Assembly (NCBI RefSeq): GCF_024713945.1
Contig: NC_134683.1
Location: 2,284,501-2,348,500 of the forward strand
Length of the DNA: 64,000 nucleotides
DNA from: Dermatophagoides farinae
Lineage: Eukaryota; Arthropoda; Arachnida; Sarcoptiformes; Pyroglyphidae
Reading direction: 5' to 3'
Below the pieces are notes generated by a model. It saw only the letters and a program-made list of their open reading frames with translations, had not been told where the DNA came from and did no database searches. Made by a program: the position numbers and the translations under genes. Positions 26,675 through 40,084 of this stretch are shown here, piece by piece (within the stretch, counting starts at the first letter, position 1; every line of letters starts with the position of its first letter).

Positions 26675-26857
26675 TTTACGACAATTTATTGGTTTCCAAT
26701 TCCTTTATAGATCGTTGTAGTCATTCGGCATTGGACAATGATTTTTAGAAACCAATAATCGCATGAAGTTCGAATTTACACTGTTGCTAATAAAAAATTT
26801 TATTCTGTAGATTCGTTCATGTCAATCCTTGATGAACCCGTTAATAAAATTGCACGT

Positions 26858-27464
26858 TCATCCTCTGGATTGATTAACATATCGATTGGTGGATTGTATT
26901 TCCGATAGACAAGCAACGATGTTTGAACGATAATCATCCGATCGACCATGTACGATGTATCCCAATGACGTTTTACCAATAAGCAACGAATCGTTGTATA
27001 CTTTATCGGCAACAAGACACTTTAGACGATTTTTATCGTTGTTGCCAAACAGAATATCGACATTATCAATATCCTCGTCCTTGAAATCGATATTGTATTC
27101 GTCATTCAAAACAGTTGTAGGTAGAACGTTGAAATTGAAAACTGTTCATCGACTACAAAAAAACGATCCATCACGACGGTAATTGAAGTGTGGTAAAAAT
27201 GACCAATGTAGCGGCCACGTTGTCCGCCGTAACCATTAACACAGAATTTTTGAAGATCAATCTGTTAACCAATTTATTCGTGATGAAGGAAATTTCAGAA
27301 CCGCTGTCGAAGATAACGCGGGTTTTGGTCCCGTTGATTACAGTGGTCAATGTTTGTAAATATTGTGATGCACTTTCTGAGCGTGCCAACGCGGATGTGA
27401 CGGTTTCATCGTTTTGTACTGGCTGTTCTGAGGAAGTACTCGGTTGATTTTCAGAAGTCATCAA
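26858..27464 (-). pseudogene. Aspartic protease region remnant of the BEL/Pao element
   Basis: The minus strand has two overlapping-region open segments. The first (27464-27171) carries a retropepsin-type active-site motif, VIFDSGSEISFI, preceded by an Ala/Ser-rich linker. The second (27109-26858) carries VDILFGND and LGYIVHG motifs. In intact elements these form one protease-linked domain. Here they are separated by a frame break and a short gap near 27120-27170. The Asp-Ser-Gly catalytic triad itself is preserved. Confidence 0.75.
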
Positions 27465-27498
27465 TGTTTTTACCGCAGTTTGATTTGATGGATGTTGG

Positions 27499-28824
27499 CT
27501 ACCACTTGCGAACCTTTACACGGTTATGTTTGAAACACTTGTTGCATTTAAACACAATCTCGTGTGCCGTGGCCTTTTCCGGCACAGCGGTACACTGGTA
27601 TGGGACAATGTATATGAAGATGGAACAAAAAATGCACTTTGGTTTGTAAACTTCCGTTATCACTCGATGTTGCTGCCAATGTTTTTCTTTGATCAACGAT
27701 TAAATTTGTTATTAAAAATTGCCTTGTTGTTGACGATTAACACCAATGTTGGACATTTGATTGATCAAAAGAGTAACGAAAGTATTCATAACTTGTCGAT
27801 TCTCTTCTTTTCATCTGTTAATTGACTCGGACTATGAAATGCTCTTCGTCGGTGTTCATCCATTTTTCCGAAAAAACTGTCGCCTTCATTTAAATCGAAA
27901 TATCTAAAATCGTTTCATAGAATTTTTGAAATCATTATCATCAATGATTGTATATTTTGACCCAACTCTTTCATTGATCAGAATTCGTTGAAAAATTAGA
28001 ACCACGGATTCTTTTTTGTGCCAACCAATTTCATAAGTCGACGAAACTTTGATCCTATCAGTTCCTCAACTGCATCAATTTGCAGCTGTACCATCAAATT
28101 TTTGTACCTCTTCGGAAATATGAAACGTACGGATTCACTTCATTTTGGATATTGTTTGGCACTCGATATGGTTGTTGCTGTGGATTGAACATATTGTTTG
28201 GCACTTGATATGGTTGTTGCTGTGGATTGAACATATTGTTGCCTGTGAAATATGGTTGTTGATATGATACCGGTGATGTTTGAAGAAGGGGTTGCTGAAA
28301 ATTTTGTTTCTATAATCGGTGGCGTTGGTCGATTACCAAACCCGAAACATTTTGACGATGTAATGAGTACTACATGATCGGAATGAAAAAATCTCGATGA
28401 TATACTAGGACTAGGAGTCGTGACTTGCTAATTGAAAGCACATGCCGATGACATTGACTGACTAGTCGATTCGATTTAGATCATCCAATTCATTTCTAGT
28501 AGGTTACCAGTTTGTCCAATTGTTCGATCTTCAACATCGATCTAGCTGTCAACGACATTGTTTGCCGCGATGTTTGACGATCAACACTATGATATAGAGA
28601 TATGAAATCAATGACGAGATTAATCTTTTCCATATAATCACTGTCATCTTCATGATTCAAATCCGCCAATGTACGTAATTTCCGCGTATTCAGATTGAAG
28701 CGTGGCTGCTGACTCCAACGATGGCATTGTACCATTTGATCTCAATTGATTGTACGCCCTTGTAATTGCTGATCGGATTTTCTTTTGATAACAACCCAGC
28801 CAAATTTTCTTCGTTAGCACTCAT
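27499..28824 (-). pseudogene. gag-like remnant of the BEL/Pao element
   Basis: The frame opens at ATG 28824-28822 (MSANEEN...), reaches an early stop near 28690, and continues in another frame to about 28496. A P/Q-rich repeated segment follows at 28149-28262, and then a Cys-x2-Cys ... His ... Cys-x2-Cys stretch at about 27530-27640 that resembles the paired zinc knuckles of Pao gag. At least three frame disruptions are present. The assignment rests on position before the protease and on these motifs. Confidence 0.55.
28149..28262 (-). repeat. 42-bp tandem repeat inside gag remnant
   Basis: Two near-identical 42-bp units (28149-28190 and 28191-28232, one C/T difference) are followed by a partial third. 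On the coding (minus) strand each unit encodes a 14-residue FNPQQQPYRVPNNM-type repeat, with Arg or Gln varying. Confidence 0.9.
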
Positions 28825-28930
28825 GATGAAACTGTTTGTTGTGGTTGACACACGGATTGAAATTCAGACACGAATGAAAAAACTTTGAAAAAATGATTGC
28901 TGATTTTCATCACCAACTCAGTCTCATAAT

Positions 28931-29050
28931 ACAGGAATGTGAACTTTGACTTTATTGAAAAAGAACGATTTTTGGAAAGAAAAAGAAAAATTCAGTTGAT
29001 TCATGTGTGTGTGTGTGTCTGTCTTGTGTTTTGTCTTGTTATTGGATGAG
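28931..29050 (-). repeat. LTR-like direct repeat, right copy (5' LTR of the BEL/Pao element)
   Basis: This is the partner of 25493-25632, with the same order of conserved blocks. It carries a (GT)n insertion at about 29005-29019 and lacks the short block present near 25508. The gag start codon lies about 110 bases inward, as expected for a short leader. Similarity to the left copy ends near TTGGATGAG at 29042-29050. Confidence 0.7.
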
Positions 29051-31000
29051 CGCCATCTGAATTTTTCTCATCATCATCATCATCATCATATACGATGTGA
29101 AAGCAGACAAATTCAGTGAACCGGCTTGTATTGAGCGGACCGCCTGCATATTTTGTTTATGTGCAAACATGAGTAAGAGGAAAAATACCCGCTTCATCAT
29201 CATTTCATCGGGTTCAAACATAATAATAATCCCGGACATATTAACACTTAACCTAATGTCATCGGTTATGTATGTATGAAGACTTGACATTTACGTAGTA
29301 CGTAATAGTACATTATTTGTAAATAAAAACAGTTGACTATGATGATGATCATCATCATCATTAAACAAATTCAAGTCCCGAAAAAAATCAACCATAAACA
29401 TTATTGACTATCAGCAAAAAAAATGACCTTAAATTGTGGTCAAAAAAAAAAATAAATGAAACGGCTAAATAAGTGAAACACTTTGATCATCATCATCATC
29501 ATCATCAATTCAAATCAACGGAAAATGAAAATCTTTCCACGAAAAGAAACAAAAAAAAAAAAAAAAAATGAACACAAAGTGTCGACAAACAGAAGCGAGA
29601 AAAAAATTCCAAAAATTTTTCCCTCCTGGTCTTCTCCTCTTCGTTGAATGAAACCGAAAAATTGTTTCAAACCCAAAACACCAGAATCACATAACCGAAA
29701 ATAAATTGAACAGACAGATCAAAAAAAAAAAAAATTGAACCGAACCAAAAAACCACATGGCTGTCATAATCATCATCATCATCATCATGGAACCATGAAA
29801 CAAGTTTTCACTCTTCTCAATTTCATTTTCTTTTATTTCAAGTATTAATGACGGGGGAAAGTGAAAAGAAAATTCCAGAAATGAAAATTCTGGAATTGCT
29901 ATTTTTTTTTTAGCCAAGGATGTTTTCATTCTAATAGTTGTTCTAGAATCTGGAAACTTTTTTTTTCATCGCCAACATTTTTACATAATAATGTTTTTTT
30001 AATCATAATAGTGATTAGTAATGATAACCTTATGCTTCATGATCATCATCATCATCATGTAAAGTAGACCGTAACGAAACCAAATGAATTCTAGATATTC
30101 TTCCAGAATAATATATACTTTTACTGTGAAATGGAAAAAAAAGATGATGATGAGAGATTATAAGCGCAAGGACCGGTTGAATTCTTTTTTTTTTTTTTTT
30201 TTGCTACTCATTTTCTAATTTGTCATTATGATTGGGATTTTTTTTTTGGTCGGAATTTTTTTTTCTTTTCAAATTATTATAAAAGAATCTCATAACAAAC
30301 ATATGAAGAGTGGAAAAAAAGCAAGTTTTGAATCTACTATTCTCTACTAGATCCTGAGCTTTTCTCTCTCTCTCTCTCTTGGCTTTTTTTTTTTTGTTAA
30401 TTTTCACATTTAATATACACACAAAATGAATCTTTTCGTGAAAAAAAGATGATGATGATGATGATGATGAAAAAAATCCGTAATTCATTCATTGTTCATG
30501 TAAAGCGGTGAATCAAGTGGAAATAATAGAAAAAAATACGTAGAATCTTTCTAAATTCTGTCTTTATCTATTTACGTTTGTTAGTAGAATGTCGAGTTTT
30601 TTTTTTGCATTGTTCCAAATCAGGAGGAGCAACAACTCCAAACTTGAACTCTAAAACTGAAAAATTGAACATCTAACAGACACACACACACACACACTGA
30701 TCATAGATGGGCGCTCATTGAAGCCTACAGGAAAAAAAGCTAATCTTTCTAGCTTTCTTTTTGTCGTTCCTCATGTTAAATCTTTTTTCTTCTTCTCTTC
30801 TTATTTTTTTTTGTTATATATTTCATATCATATGAAATTCACCAATGCAATGAATGAATTCCGGCCAAACAAAAGCAAGCAAGCGAACAAGCAAATTTTC
30901 AAAAACAGAATCTCGAATGCTCGTACCTAAATACTAGCTAGCTCTGTAAAATTCGGAAAGAAAAAAAACCGTTCGGTATATATACTGTCATCGGGTATTC

Positions 31001-31029
31001 GTCATCATCATCATCATCATCATCATCAT
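31001..31029. repeat. (ATC)n microsatellite
   Basis: About nine CAT/ATC units. This triplet is the commonest simple repeat in the window; further tracts lie at about 8275-8295, 10060-10080, 20490-20516 and 59845-59875. Confidence 0.9.
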
Positions 31030-34000
31030 AAGCATCGTCATCGTCTATTAAAAATTTAAGCCTAGATTAGTAGCTCATTAGATATAACGGGACTTTTATT
31101 CCCTTTTTTGATATATATTTTTCGTATTTCCATCATCATCATCATCAACATCGTCATCCTCCTTATGGATGAATTGAAATAGGATATCTATTCACAAATA
31201 TATAGGGCGCGACAACAACAACAACAACAACAACAATGACAACTAGAGAATTCGAAACTATTTGCTACAATGGATTCTTTCTATTCAATGTTATTGTTGT
31301 TGTTGTTGTTGATATTGTCACACAGTGGTGTATAGTGAGTGTGTTAAAGTCTTTTCGAACTCTCATCAAAGTTTTTTTTTTGTTCATTTCCCCATTCTAA
31401 ATTTTTTTTTTCGGAAGGATTTTTTACATTGTACATTGTATCTATGTATTAGTGTGTGTGTGTGTGTGTGTGCAAGAAAATCCGTTTGATGAAAAGCAAA
31501 ATTTTCCGGACCTAAACACACAGCTCACTGATGATGACGATGATGACAACGACTACAGCAAGAAAAAAAAACGATAAGTTTAATCTCATTTCAAACATAT
31601 ACATTGAAATGATACAAAAAAGGAAGGATTTTGTGAGTGAAAGAGAACCAAAAAAAAAAAATCTCAAAATTCCTAACCATCTAAATGCAACTACTACTAA
31701 TACACAAAATGACAATCAGAAATGTTGAATATGATTTTTTCCGTATAAATTGAATCGAATACACGCGGTAAAATCGGTAAATCTATGTGCAAAAAAAAAC
31801 GCATTCATTCACATTAAAATTGACTAAATTGAACCGGGAAATTATATGTGGACAAATTTATTCACTGACCTTTACACCCAGAATAGACCGCGAATAAATT
31901 TTTTTTTTTTTTTTGGTTATTCGTACATCATCATCATCATCATGAATTTTATAAAGAGAAAAATATTCTGTATATGTGCTTTTTCCATTAAAGACACACA
32001 CACACACACACACAGAGAGAAAAATAGCAGCCATGACCATTCAATTTAAATTCCTTTTTTTTCAATGACCAGAAAAAAAAAGAAAAACGATCCATGACTA
32101 TATAAAAATTGTGAATATAAAATGAAATGAAAAAGTGAAAGAGAACAAAAAAAAATCGAAAATAGACAACAACAACAACAACAACAACAGAACAGAATAA
32201 TGACAAAAGATGGTCAATGTCGTAAAGATTTTTTTTTTTTTTGGTAGAACCACAATAAAAATCACAATACAATACCAAACATCTTTATCATCTTGATCAT
32301 CATAATCAATGGCCATAAAAAAAATTGAATTTTTTTTTCAATACCCAATAAAACAGACAAACAAAAACCAAACCAAACCAAACTCGACTTTTGATGACAA
32401 TGGTCCACGGCCATTGGTCATTTGATTCGATTCAATACACACACACAGGCAAGTTTATTTTTATAGAATCATTTTTTTTCCTCTTTTTGGAAATTTAAAA
32501 TCCATTGTTATATATTTGAACAAAAAAAAAGTTCACAATTCTATTCAAAAGAATTTTATATTCCAATTTGAATTGGTGGTCCATATACCAACAACAAAAA
32601 AAAAGAGTATAGAATTTGAATTCAACAAAAAAAAAAAGAATTGACTGGTTGATGATTCTAGTTCTAGTTATTATTATTATTATAGGATTGCTATTTATTA
32701 TTATTACTATAATATTGTGGTCGATGAGATATATGATCCAAAAAAAATAGAAGAATTTATCAGATACGAATCGTATTCGACAACAACAACAACAACAACA
32801 AGACCACAAAGTATCCATTTCGAGTTGAACGGAACAAAAAAAAATCGAAACAAAAAAAAAGATATATTCCAGATTGTTCCATTCGAGATTCGCTTCGATT
32901 CGTTTGATTTCGACTCCCTTGGCTCAAAACACACAAACACACACACACACACACCATCAAGTCAAGCAATACATACGAAAAAAAAACTCAAATAAGAACC
33001 AAGAAAAAAAAGTGGTCACTCATTTATTTCCACTTGGAAAAAAAAATCCAACGACCAAGGAATAAAAAAAAAACAAAATTCAATGGAAAAACAACATTAC
33101 AACATTCGTATTCACTATCTATCTAATATCTCTATTTTTAGTGGTGGTGGTGGTGGTGGTCATCGTATTGCAATGATGATAATAAACATTTGTAGAATCA
33201 AATGAAAATGAAAAACATAACCATTGACCAACACTGACACACACACACAATCATAACCAATTTTCGATTACCATCATCAAATTCAAAATATTTATTCTGT
33301 ATTGAAACTGTAACTGTAAGGACCAAATTCATGTGTGTGTGTGTGTGTATGTGTGTAAAACCAATCAATTCAAGAAGATGAAGAAACCAGAATTATGAAT
33401 AAGACCATATTGATTGATGTGGAAAGATAAAAACTAAATATAAATTCAAAAAAAAGTGGATAGAATAAATATTGAAAGGGAAATGAGAAAAAAAACTCAA
33501 TATTTTTCCGTATACCATAATAATTTACACAGTTAGTTGATTCTGATTCTAGTCAAGAGAGAAAAAAAGGTTGGTCAATTTTTGTCGCTGTTATCAGCAT
33601 ATATCAGTTTTTCGTTATACTGGATCATTCGAATTTTTTTTTTGGATTTTTTTTTCTGCACTTTTATTTTTACTGAACTACAATTATTGACCATCATCAT
33701 CGATGATGCGCATCAAAAACATCATTTTGGTTCACTGAAAATTTTTTTTTTGTTTTGTTTTCTCATTTCATTCATTCAATGATGATGATGATGGTTCAAT
33801 TTTTTTTCTTCATTTTCTTTTTGCCACTAAGCTTTGCACTATTCATCGTATCAAACAAACACAAAATCCAATGACAACAGCCAAATAAACGAAAAAGAGA
33901 GAGAATGAAAACCCAAAAGATTCTAAACAAGTCAAATGTGTGTGTCTGTATTTGTGATAATCAATGATGATCATGATGGCAACAAACAAAAAAAATGTGT

Positions 34001-34736
34001 TCCCAAAAGGGATACCCGAATTTTTTTTTTTTTGGATTTCTATTCCAAGCATAACTACTGTTGTCAAAATTATGTTTAGGATTTATACAATATATATGAG
34101 ATTCTTGAATTTTACGATTGACATGAAAACGATCGATCTCTATCTATATCATTCACACGCTTTTTTTTTCTCTTTCTATATATAAAATACTGATGATTTT
34201 ATTCGGATTTATAAATTTTATATAAGAGAAAGAACAAATTCTATATTTTTTTCTGAATCTGTTTTTGCAAAAAAAAATACAAATAACAACGACAATTCTA
34301 TTCAAATAAAAACCAAAACAAATATGAATGAATGAATAACAAAAATGTGTATTTTGTTTTTATATCAAGATTAAAATTGGAAAAAAACTACAGAATATTC
34401 AAACATACAGCCGGAAAAAAATGTATGCCATTATATTCTCTTGTTCATTAAATCGATGTAAACAAAACAAAGAATTTAAACACAATGTGAATGATGGCCA
34501 CACACCCACATAGCAAATACACACCTAATCATAATCAAAAGAATAATCTAGAAAAAATGAATGATGTTTTTGGGCAATCAATCTTAATTCCGGTAACGAA
34601 AAAAAAATACGATGAAAACATGACAAATTTTTCCTTTTGTCCTTTTTTTCTCATCTACACATTCTGAGAATTTTCGATCTTCGATCGTTTTTTTTTCTTG
34701 GCTGATCGAAGAGAAAGTTAATGAATACCGATAATA

Positions 34737-34758
34737 AAAAAAAAAAAAAAAAAAAAAA
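34737..34758. repeat. Poly-A tract
   Basis: A run of about 22 A residues, one of the longest homopolymers in the window. Confidence 0.9.
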
Positions 34759-36284
34759 CAGTGAAAGTGAAAGCAAAGCTCAATTGGATAGTATTTAAAT
34801 GTCAAAACAAGAAAATTAATAGCGACAAAAAAAAACTAACGAGGTCGATTCAACTAAACTAAACTAAAATGAATGAATGAATGAAAATAGGAAAAAACTT
34901 TATGTACCAGATACCAACCACATGTGGTTGATTCATAAGTTGACAAATAGATTGATAATTTTGATCTTTACACGAGTACATATATGTGTGTGTATGTGTG
35001 TGAACAACAAGAAAAAGAATAATAATAAAACACGATCAACAATATTGTTCTACATCGATCATCTTGGAACAACCACCGTTGATGACATCGACAAATGTCT
35101 GTGTGTGTGTGTATGAAACAAGAAACCAGAAAAAGGGAAAGTAAAAACAGCACACCCGAACAAGATGTATTACAGTGTTATTGGTTATTTATATATTATA
35201 TATATGAAATATTAATGAACTCATTCACCATATCTCATTTCTGGAATTGGATCTGTGTGTATTGGTGTTGCTGCTGCTGGTGTTAAAGACGCACACACAC
35301 ACGTCATCATCATTGTACGACCAAAAAAAAAAGAATAAATCATAGTGAACCAAAAGGGATTTCGTTTTTTTTCTGGTTCATTCGACGATTATTCTGAACA
35401 CACACACACATAACTCATTTCGAAATGATTTACAATGATGATGATGATGATGATAGATACATGACAACAACAGACAATGATTTATTTGGAAAAATTTTTC
35501 AAATTTAGATAAATTCATGAAATCTCTATAAAGTGCAAATGTTCGCAGTAATTCCATATGAAAGACTGTTATCTATCAATCTATTGTGTGTGTGTGTGTG
35601 TGTATGATGTCGAAATCGTGAAAGACCGGGAATAGAATCAAAACCAGTACAATCGCCATCATCATCATCATCATGGATCATTGGATTTTAATATGAATAA
35701 ATCGTGAATCTTTTTAGGTGATGCAAATTTTTTTTTCACCAGAATCAGTACGGATTTTATCAAATATAAATATAGAAAAAAAAATTCCACTATAGGTACC
35801 TGTATTCGATTGTATCGATAAAATAGACAAAATCAACATTTTTTTTTTTGAAAATTTGAATTTCACCAAACAAAACAAAAAAAAAAGAATGATCATGATC
35901 ATTATCTCATCATCATTTGACCGTAATTCATAAAAATTGTTTCATAATACAATCATTCATTCATTCAATGTGAATCATACACACACAAACACAATGGAAA
36001 TTTCAAAATTATCATTGTCAAATGACCGACGAACCGAATCATCATCATCATCAACAACGTATACGACAACAACAGATAAACAGAACAATGACTACTACTA
36101 CTACTACTCACTTTTCGGTTCATTTGAAATAACAATATGATCTTCAAATACAAAAAAAAACAAACAAACAAAAAAGCCTACAGAATCCAACAAAAAACAA
36201 CAACAAAAAGATTGGGAATATAGAAAAAAAAAGTTAATGTGACATTAAATATATTTAAATTTATTGTATATCTTCTCAAACACC

Positions 36285-36286
<2 letters not shown>

Positions 36287-36317
<31 letters not shown>
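36287..36317. repeat. (CA)n microsatellite
   Basis: About fifteen CA units, the longest CA tract in the window. Confidence 0.95.
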
Positions 36318-36319
<2 letters not shown>

Positions 36320-38746
36320 CGACACTGAAATCCAATGACAACAACAAAAAGAAAGAAAGAAAAAAAAAAATTCAAAACCAAATTCAGATTTGGACAATAG
36401 CTATAGTTGAATGAATTTCCTATACTTTACATTGTTTTTGTGTGTGTGTGTGTGTCTGTGTGTTTTATGAATAGAAATTCCTATCCCCTTAATAAAATTC
36501 TCGTGAGATTCTCTCTCTCTCTATACACATACACAATATTCTTCATACAATGTGCACACTTGTGCCATTCAATAGGAAACGATACGGCAATGGACCGAAC
36601 CAGATTCTTTTCTATTCTCTTTCTCTCTCTCTCATTTTTTTTAGACAATGACACATACAAAAAGTGAAAGAGAATAGTCAACTTCAATAGTCTAAATCCA
36701 TTGGAAACAAAACAAAAAACGAATTCAAAACGGCAGACTAGAATGATGATGATGATGAAAAAATCAGTCTATTGTTTCGTAAAATTTTTTTCTTTTTTTA
36801 TCGTATTTTGGTGATTCACAAAAAACTAGCCGATTCTTTCATGAAAAAGAAAAAAAAATCGATGATCATCATCATGGATCATTGATAAACGAGGATGATT
36901 TGAATTTGATCAAAAATGATAACGGCAATTGAAGCAGGTGACATCATGTACACACAGAATAATTTTGCAAAGAATTTTCCATATTCAAAAAAAAAGCAAA
37001 AGAAAAACATGATACAAATTCAAATTCTTTTCCAGTAGCCAAGAGAAACAAAAAATATACACGAATCACACAAGCCAAGAATTGTGTTTAGAATATTTAG
37101 ATACACCATGATGTTGATGATGAGGTTAATCTGCATATAAATAGAATCGAATCGAATCAAACCCCAGAAAAATAATGCCCTAAAATAAAAGAACCAGCCT
37201 ATACATTCAGACAGGCACGATTTTTTCGTTTCCATCATAGTCTCTCACTCTTTCTCTTTGTCCTCAATACTCTGGTTCATTTTGGTTTTGTTGCAATTTT
37301 TTTTTCTCGCATTTCATTACTGTCTCTATAGTCTCATCGAAATCTATGATCACACTTTTGATTCTCGATTCTTTGTTTCATTACATGCTTGATTCGTTTG
37401 TTCCATCGGTTGCGTCATCATTGTGTGTGTGTGTCATTGTCGGTATCGTTTTTTTTATACTTTGGAATCATTTCATGAAAAAAAAAGTTTTTTTCTCTAT
37501 TTATTTCTGGAATTGGATTTTTCATTTCCAAATACTGACAACGATCGAGCAAACCTGGAATCGGATTCAACAACAACGACGGTACCAGCAGAATCTTAAA
37601 TCACATATAATACAAATATATACATGGCTACCAGCATATCATAGAAAATAAAAAATCGAATGACGAAAACTAAACATGAAGAAAAATGTAAAATATCATC
37701 ATAATACATTTAATATAAACGACTGACATATACGACGATATCAGATATAGAGATGTTGCGTGTACTTTCTACGAAATTTTCTTCTTCTTCTTAATTCCTG
37801 CAGAATTTCATCCAACGAAGAAAAAAAATTCTTGAAACAAGAATAAGAGAAAATCTCTACATCATATTTGAAGAATTTGTTTCTACTTTTCATGGGTTAC
37901 ATAACAAAAAACGGGGGATGAGGCTCTGAATCTGAAACCTCAGAAACATATATAATATATACCAACTAAGCTTCCAAAAAAAAAAAAAAAAAAAAAATTT
38001 TATCATTCTTCTTTATAGTAAATCTTGACAGTTTTCAGTTCGTCTGATGAACGTGTGTCTGCTGTCTGGATGTATGTTTCTGAAATATTATTTTTCTTTT
38101 TCTTTCATTCATACATTGGATATAAAATGAAAACCATAGAAGCAGCAGCAGCAGCAGCAAAAAAAAAATCAGAATCCATGATTTTTTTTCTCGTCCATTC
38201 TGTCGGTAATATTATTATCATATATGGTATGTCAATGCCAGTCATTCAAGTCAGTCAACCAGTTTAATTTTTTTTCAGAATAGAAATGAAAAAAAATGCA
38301 CCAAAACATACAGACTGTCTGAATGGTAAATGAGATTTATAATATAAAAAAAATTCTGCTGTCTGTCAATGACAAGTGAAAAGTATAAAAAAAAATTCTG
38401 AAATCTAAATCTAGATCTGTCATTAGGTTATTTTTGGAAATCTTTCATCATCATCATCATCATCATTGTAAATTCAAATGGATCGCTAGAATAAATCATA
38501 AACGACAATTGCCAAGCTTTAGGCAAAAGGATTAGGCCACACATGCACACACACACACACACATAGAGAATCACACCTACAAGAGATTTGTGGCCATAAA
38601 TGTTTCCATGATGATGTCAATATGTCAACAATTGATGTGGGCAATGACCAGTACACCATCAACGCACACAGAGAATTTACTATACAAAAAAACCTGAATT
38701 GAATGAAAAAATACACCAAATGTTTTGTTCCAATTTCAATTCTTTT

Positions 38747-38750
<4 letters not shown>

Positions 38751-38787
<37 letters not shown>
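38751..38787. repeat. (CT)n microsatellite
   Basis: About eighteen uninterrupted TC units. Confidence 0.95.
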
Positions 38788-38792
<5 letters not shown>

Positions 38793-40038
38793 CCTAACTT
38801 CTCTGGTTAGGTAGAATAATAAAAACAGCAACAATAAATTTGTCCCAAGGTGTCCATTGTGTTTTCAATTCAATTCAATGTATTGATTGTTGTACACCAA
38901 AACACAACATACCTCATTTTGACATTTTTGTTTTTGTTTTTGTTTCTGTTATTGTAATAACTACAACAACAACAACAATAACCAGAACGATTGGGAAAAA
39001 TTCTCAATTGATGATGATGATGATGACGATCATCACACATTAACATATACAATAAGAATTAGCACAACATGGGACCCATATAGTATAGTATCCAACATGG
39101 ATTCATATATAAACGACATCAAAAAAAAGTGTGACTCATAATTACACACACAAACACACACACTTGCTTGATTCAAATATAAAAAAAATCGGGTTCAAAC
39201 AACAACAACATCCATTTGGGGTCTTTAGGATTGTTGTGTATAATTCCAATTACAATTTGTCATTTTCAAATTCGATCTTACTACACACACACACAGCATG
39301 TGGGCCAAAGAAAAAAAATCTGGTATACTAACACACTACTAATACAAAACATAACATAGTTGTGAATGCAAATGCGGAAGAAATTTGTGACAAAAACAAG
39401 AATTATTATTCTGCTACCAGACAACAATAACAAAAACAATGAAAGAATCGAGTGTACAAACAATTTTTCATACATAACAGAATCGGACAATCTAAACACC
39501 TGTAAACATGAAATTCATAAAGAATTTTGTACAAAACAAAAAATAATAGCTAAACAGAATGAATGAATTCTTGAATGTTTAGCTTTTATTTTCAAATCTG
39601 ATATTGAACAAAACAACAACAACAACGACAACTTTTTTTCACTCTTGAATGTAATTTGAAGTTTTTTTTTATTTTTGCCGATTCAATTCAATTCCATTTC
39701 TGGATCGGTAGTTTATTATTGCATTCAATGTTCACATCGATTCATCATACCATAAACATAAACACATACCAGACATAAACATTGTGATGATGATGATTCG
39801 AAATAAAAAGTGATTTTCAAGTGAGTGGAAATAGTGGAGAAAAAAAAGATCCAAACAGATTTTTTGAGAATCAAAAATTGAATGCAACTATATATGTACG
39901 GTATCTGTCGATGACAGGTCAACATTGCCATCATCATCATCATGGAACACACACACACACACTCTCTCTCTCTCGACTTTATACTTTATATATTGCCCAA
40001 ATCTCTAGTTTCTCTGGATTCTTCTTGCACTTGAGATC

Positions 40039-40043
<5 letters not shown>

Positions 40044-40082
<39 letters not shown>

Positions 40083-40084
40083 GA
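40044..40084. repeat. (GA)n microsatellite
   Basis: About twenty GA units with one GACA interruption. Confidence 0.95.

Larger units (their letters stand above)
25493..29050 (-). mobile_element. Decayed BEL/Pao-type LTR retrotransposon
   Basis: A broken retroelement on the minus strand, about 3.6 kb against the roughly 6-7 kb usual for this superfamily. Reading from 29050 downward: an LTR-like repeat; a gag-like start (ATG at 28824-28822) soon broken; a P/Q-rich repeat (28149-28262); a Cys/His zinc-knuckle-like stretch near 27500-27620; a protease with DSGSE near 27300; VDILFGND-like and LGYIVHG motifs near 27050 and 26945, typical of the protease-adjacent region of Pao polyproteins; a reverse-transcriptase motif ADIKAAF near 26510; an RT-end motif LRKY followed by LGVIWH at about 26205-26290; an integrase C-terminal motif NSRP...LTPN near 25870-25960; and the second LTR. 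Many stops and frame changes separate these. The spacing between RT motifs and between RT and integrase is far too short, so large internal deletions occurred. It cannot encode a working polyprotein. Confidence 0.82.

Noticed and set aside
37346-37651. 101-residue hydrophobic plus-strand frame resembling a membrane protein
   Set aside because: The hydrophobic part comes from GT microsatellite and T-runs, and codon use is unlike the real genes.
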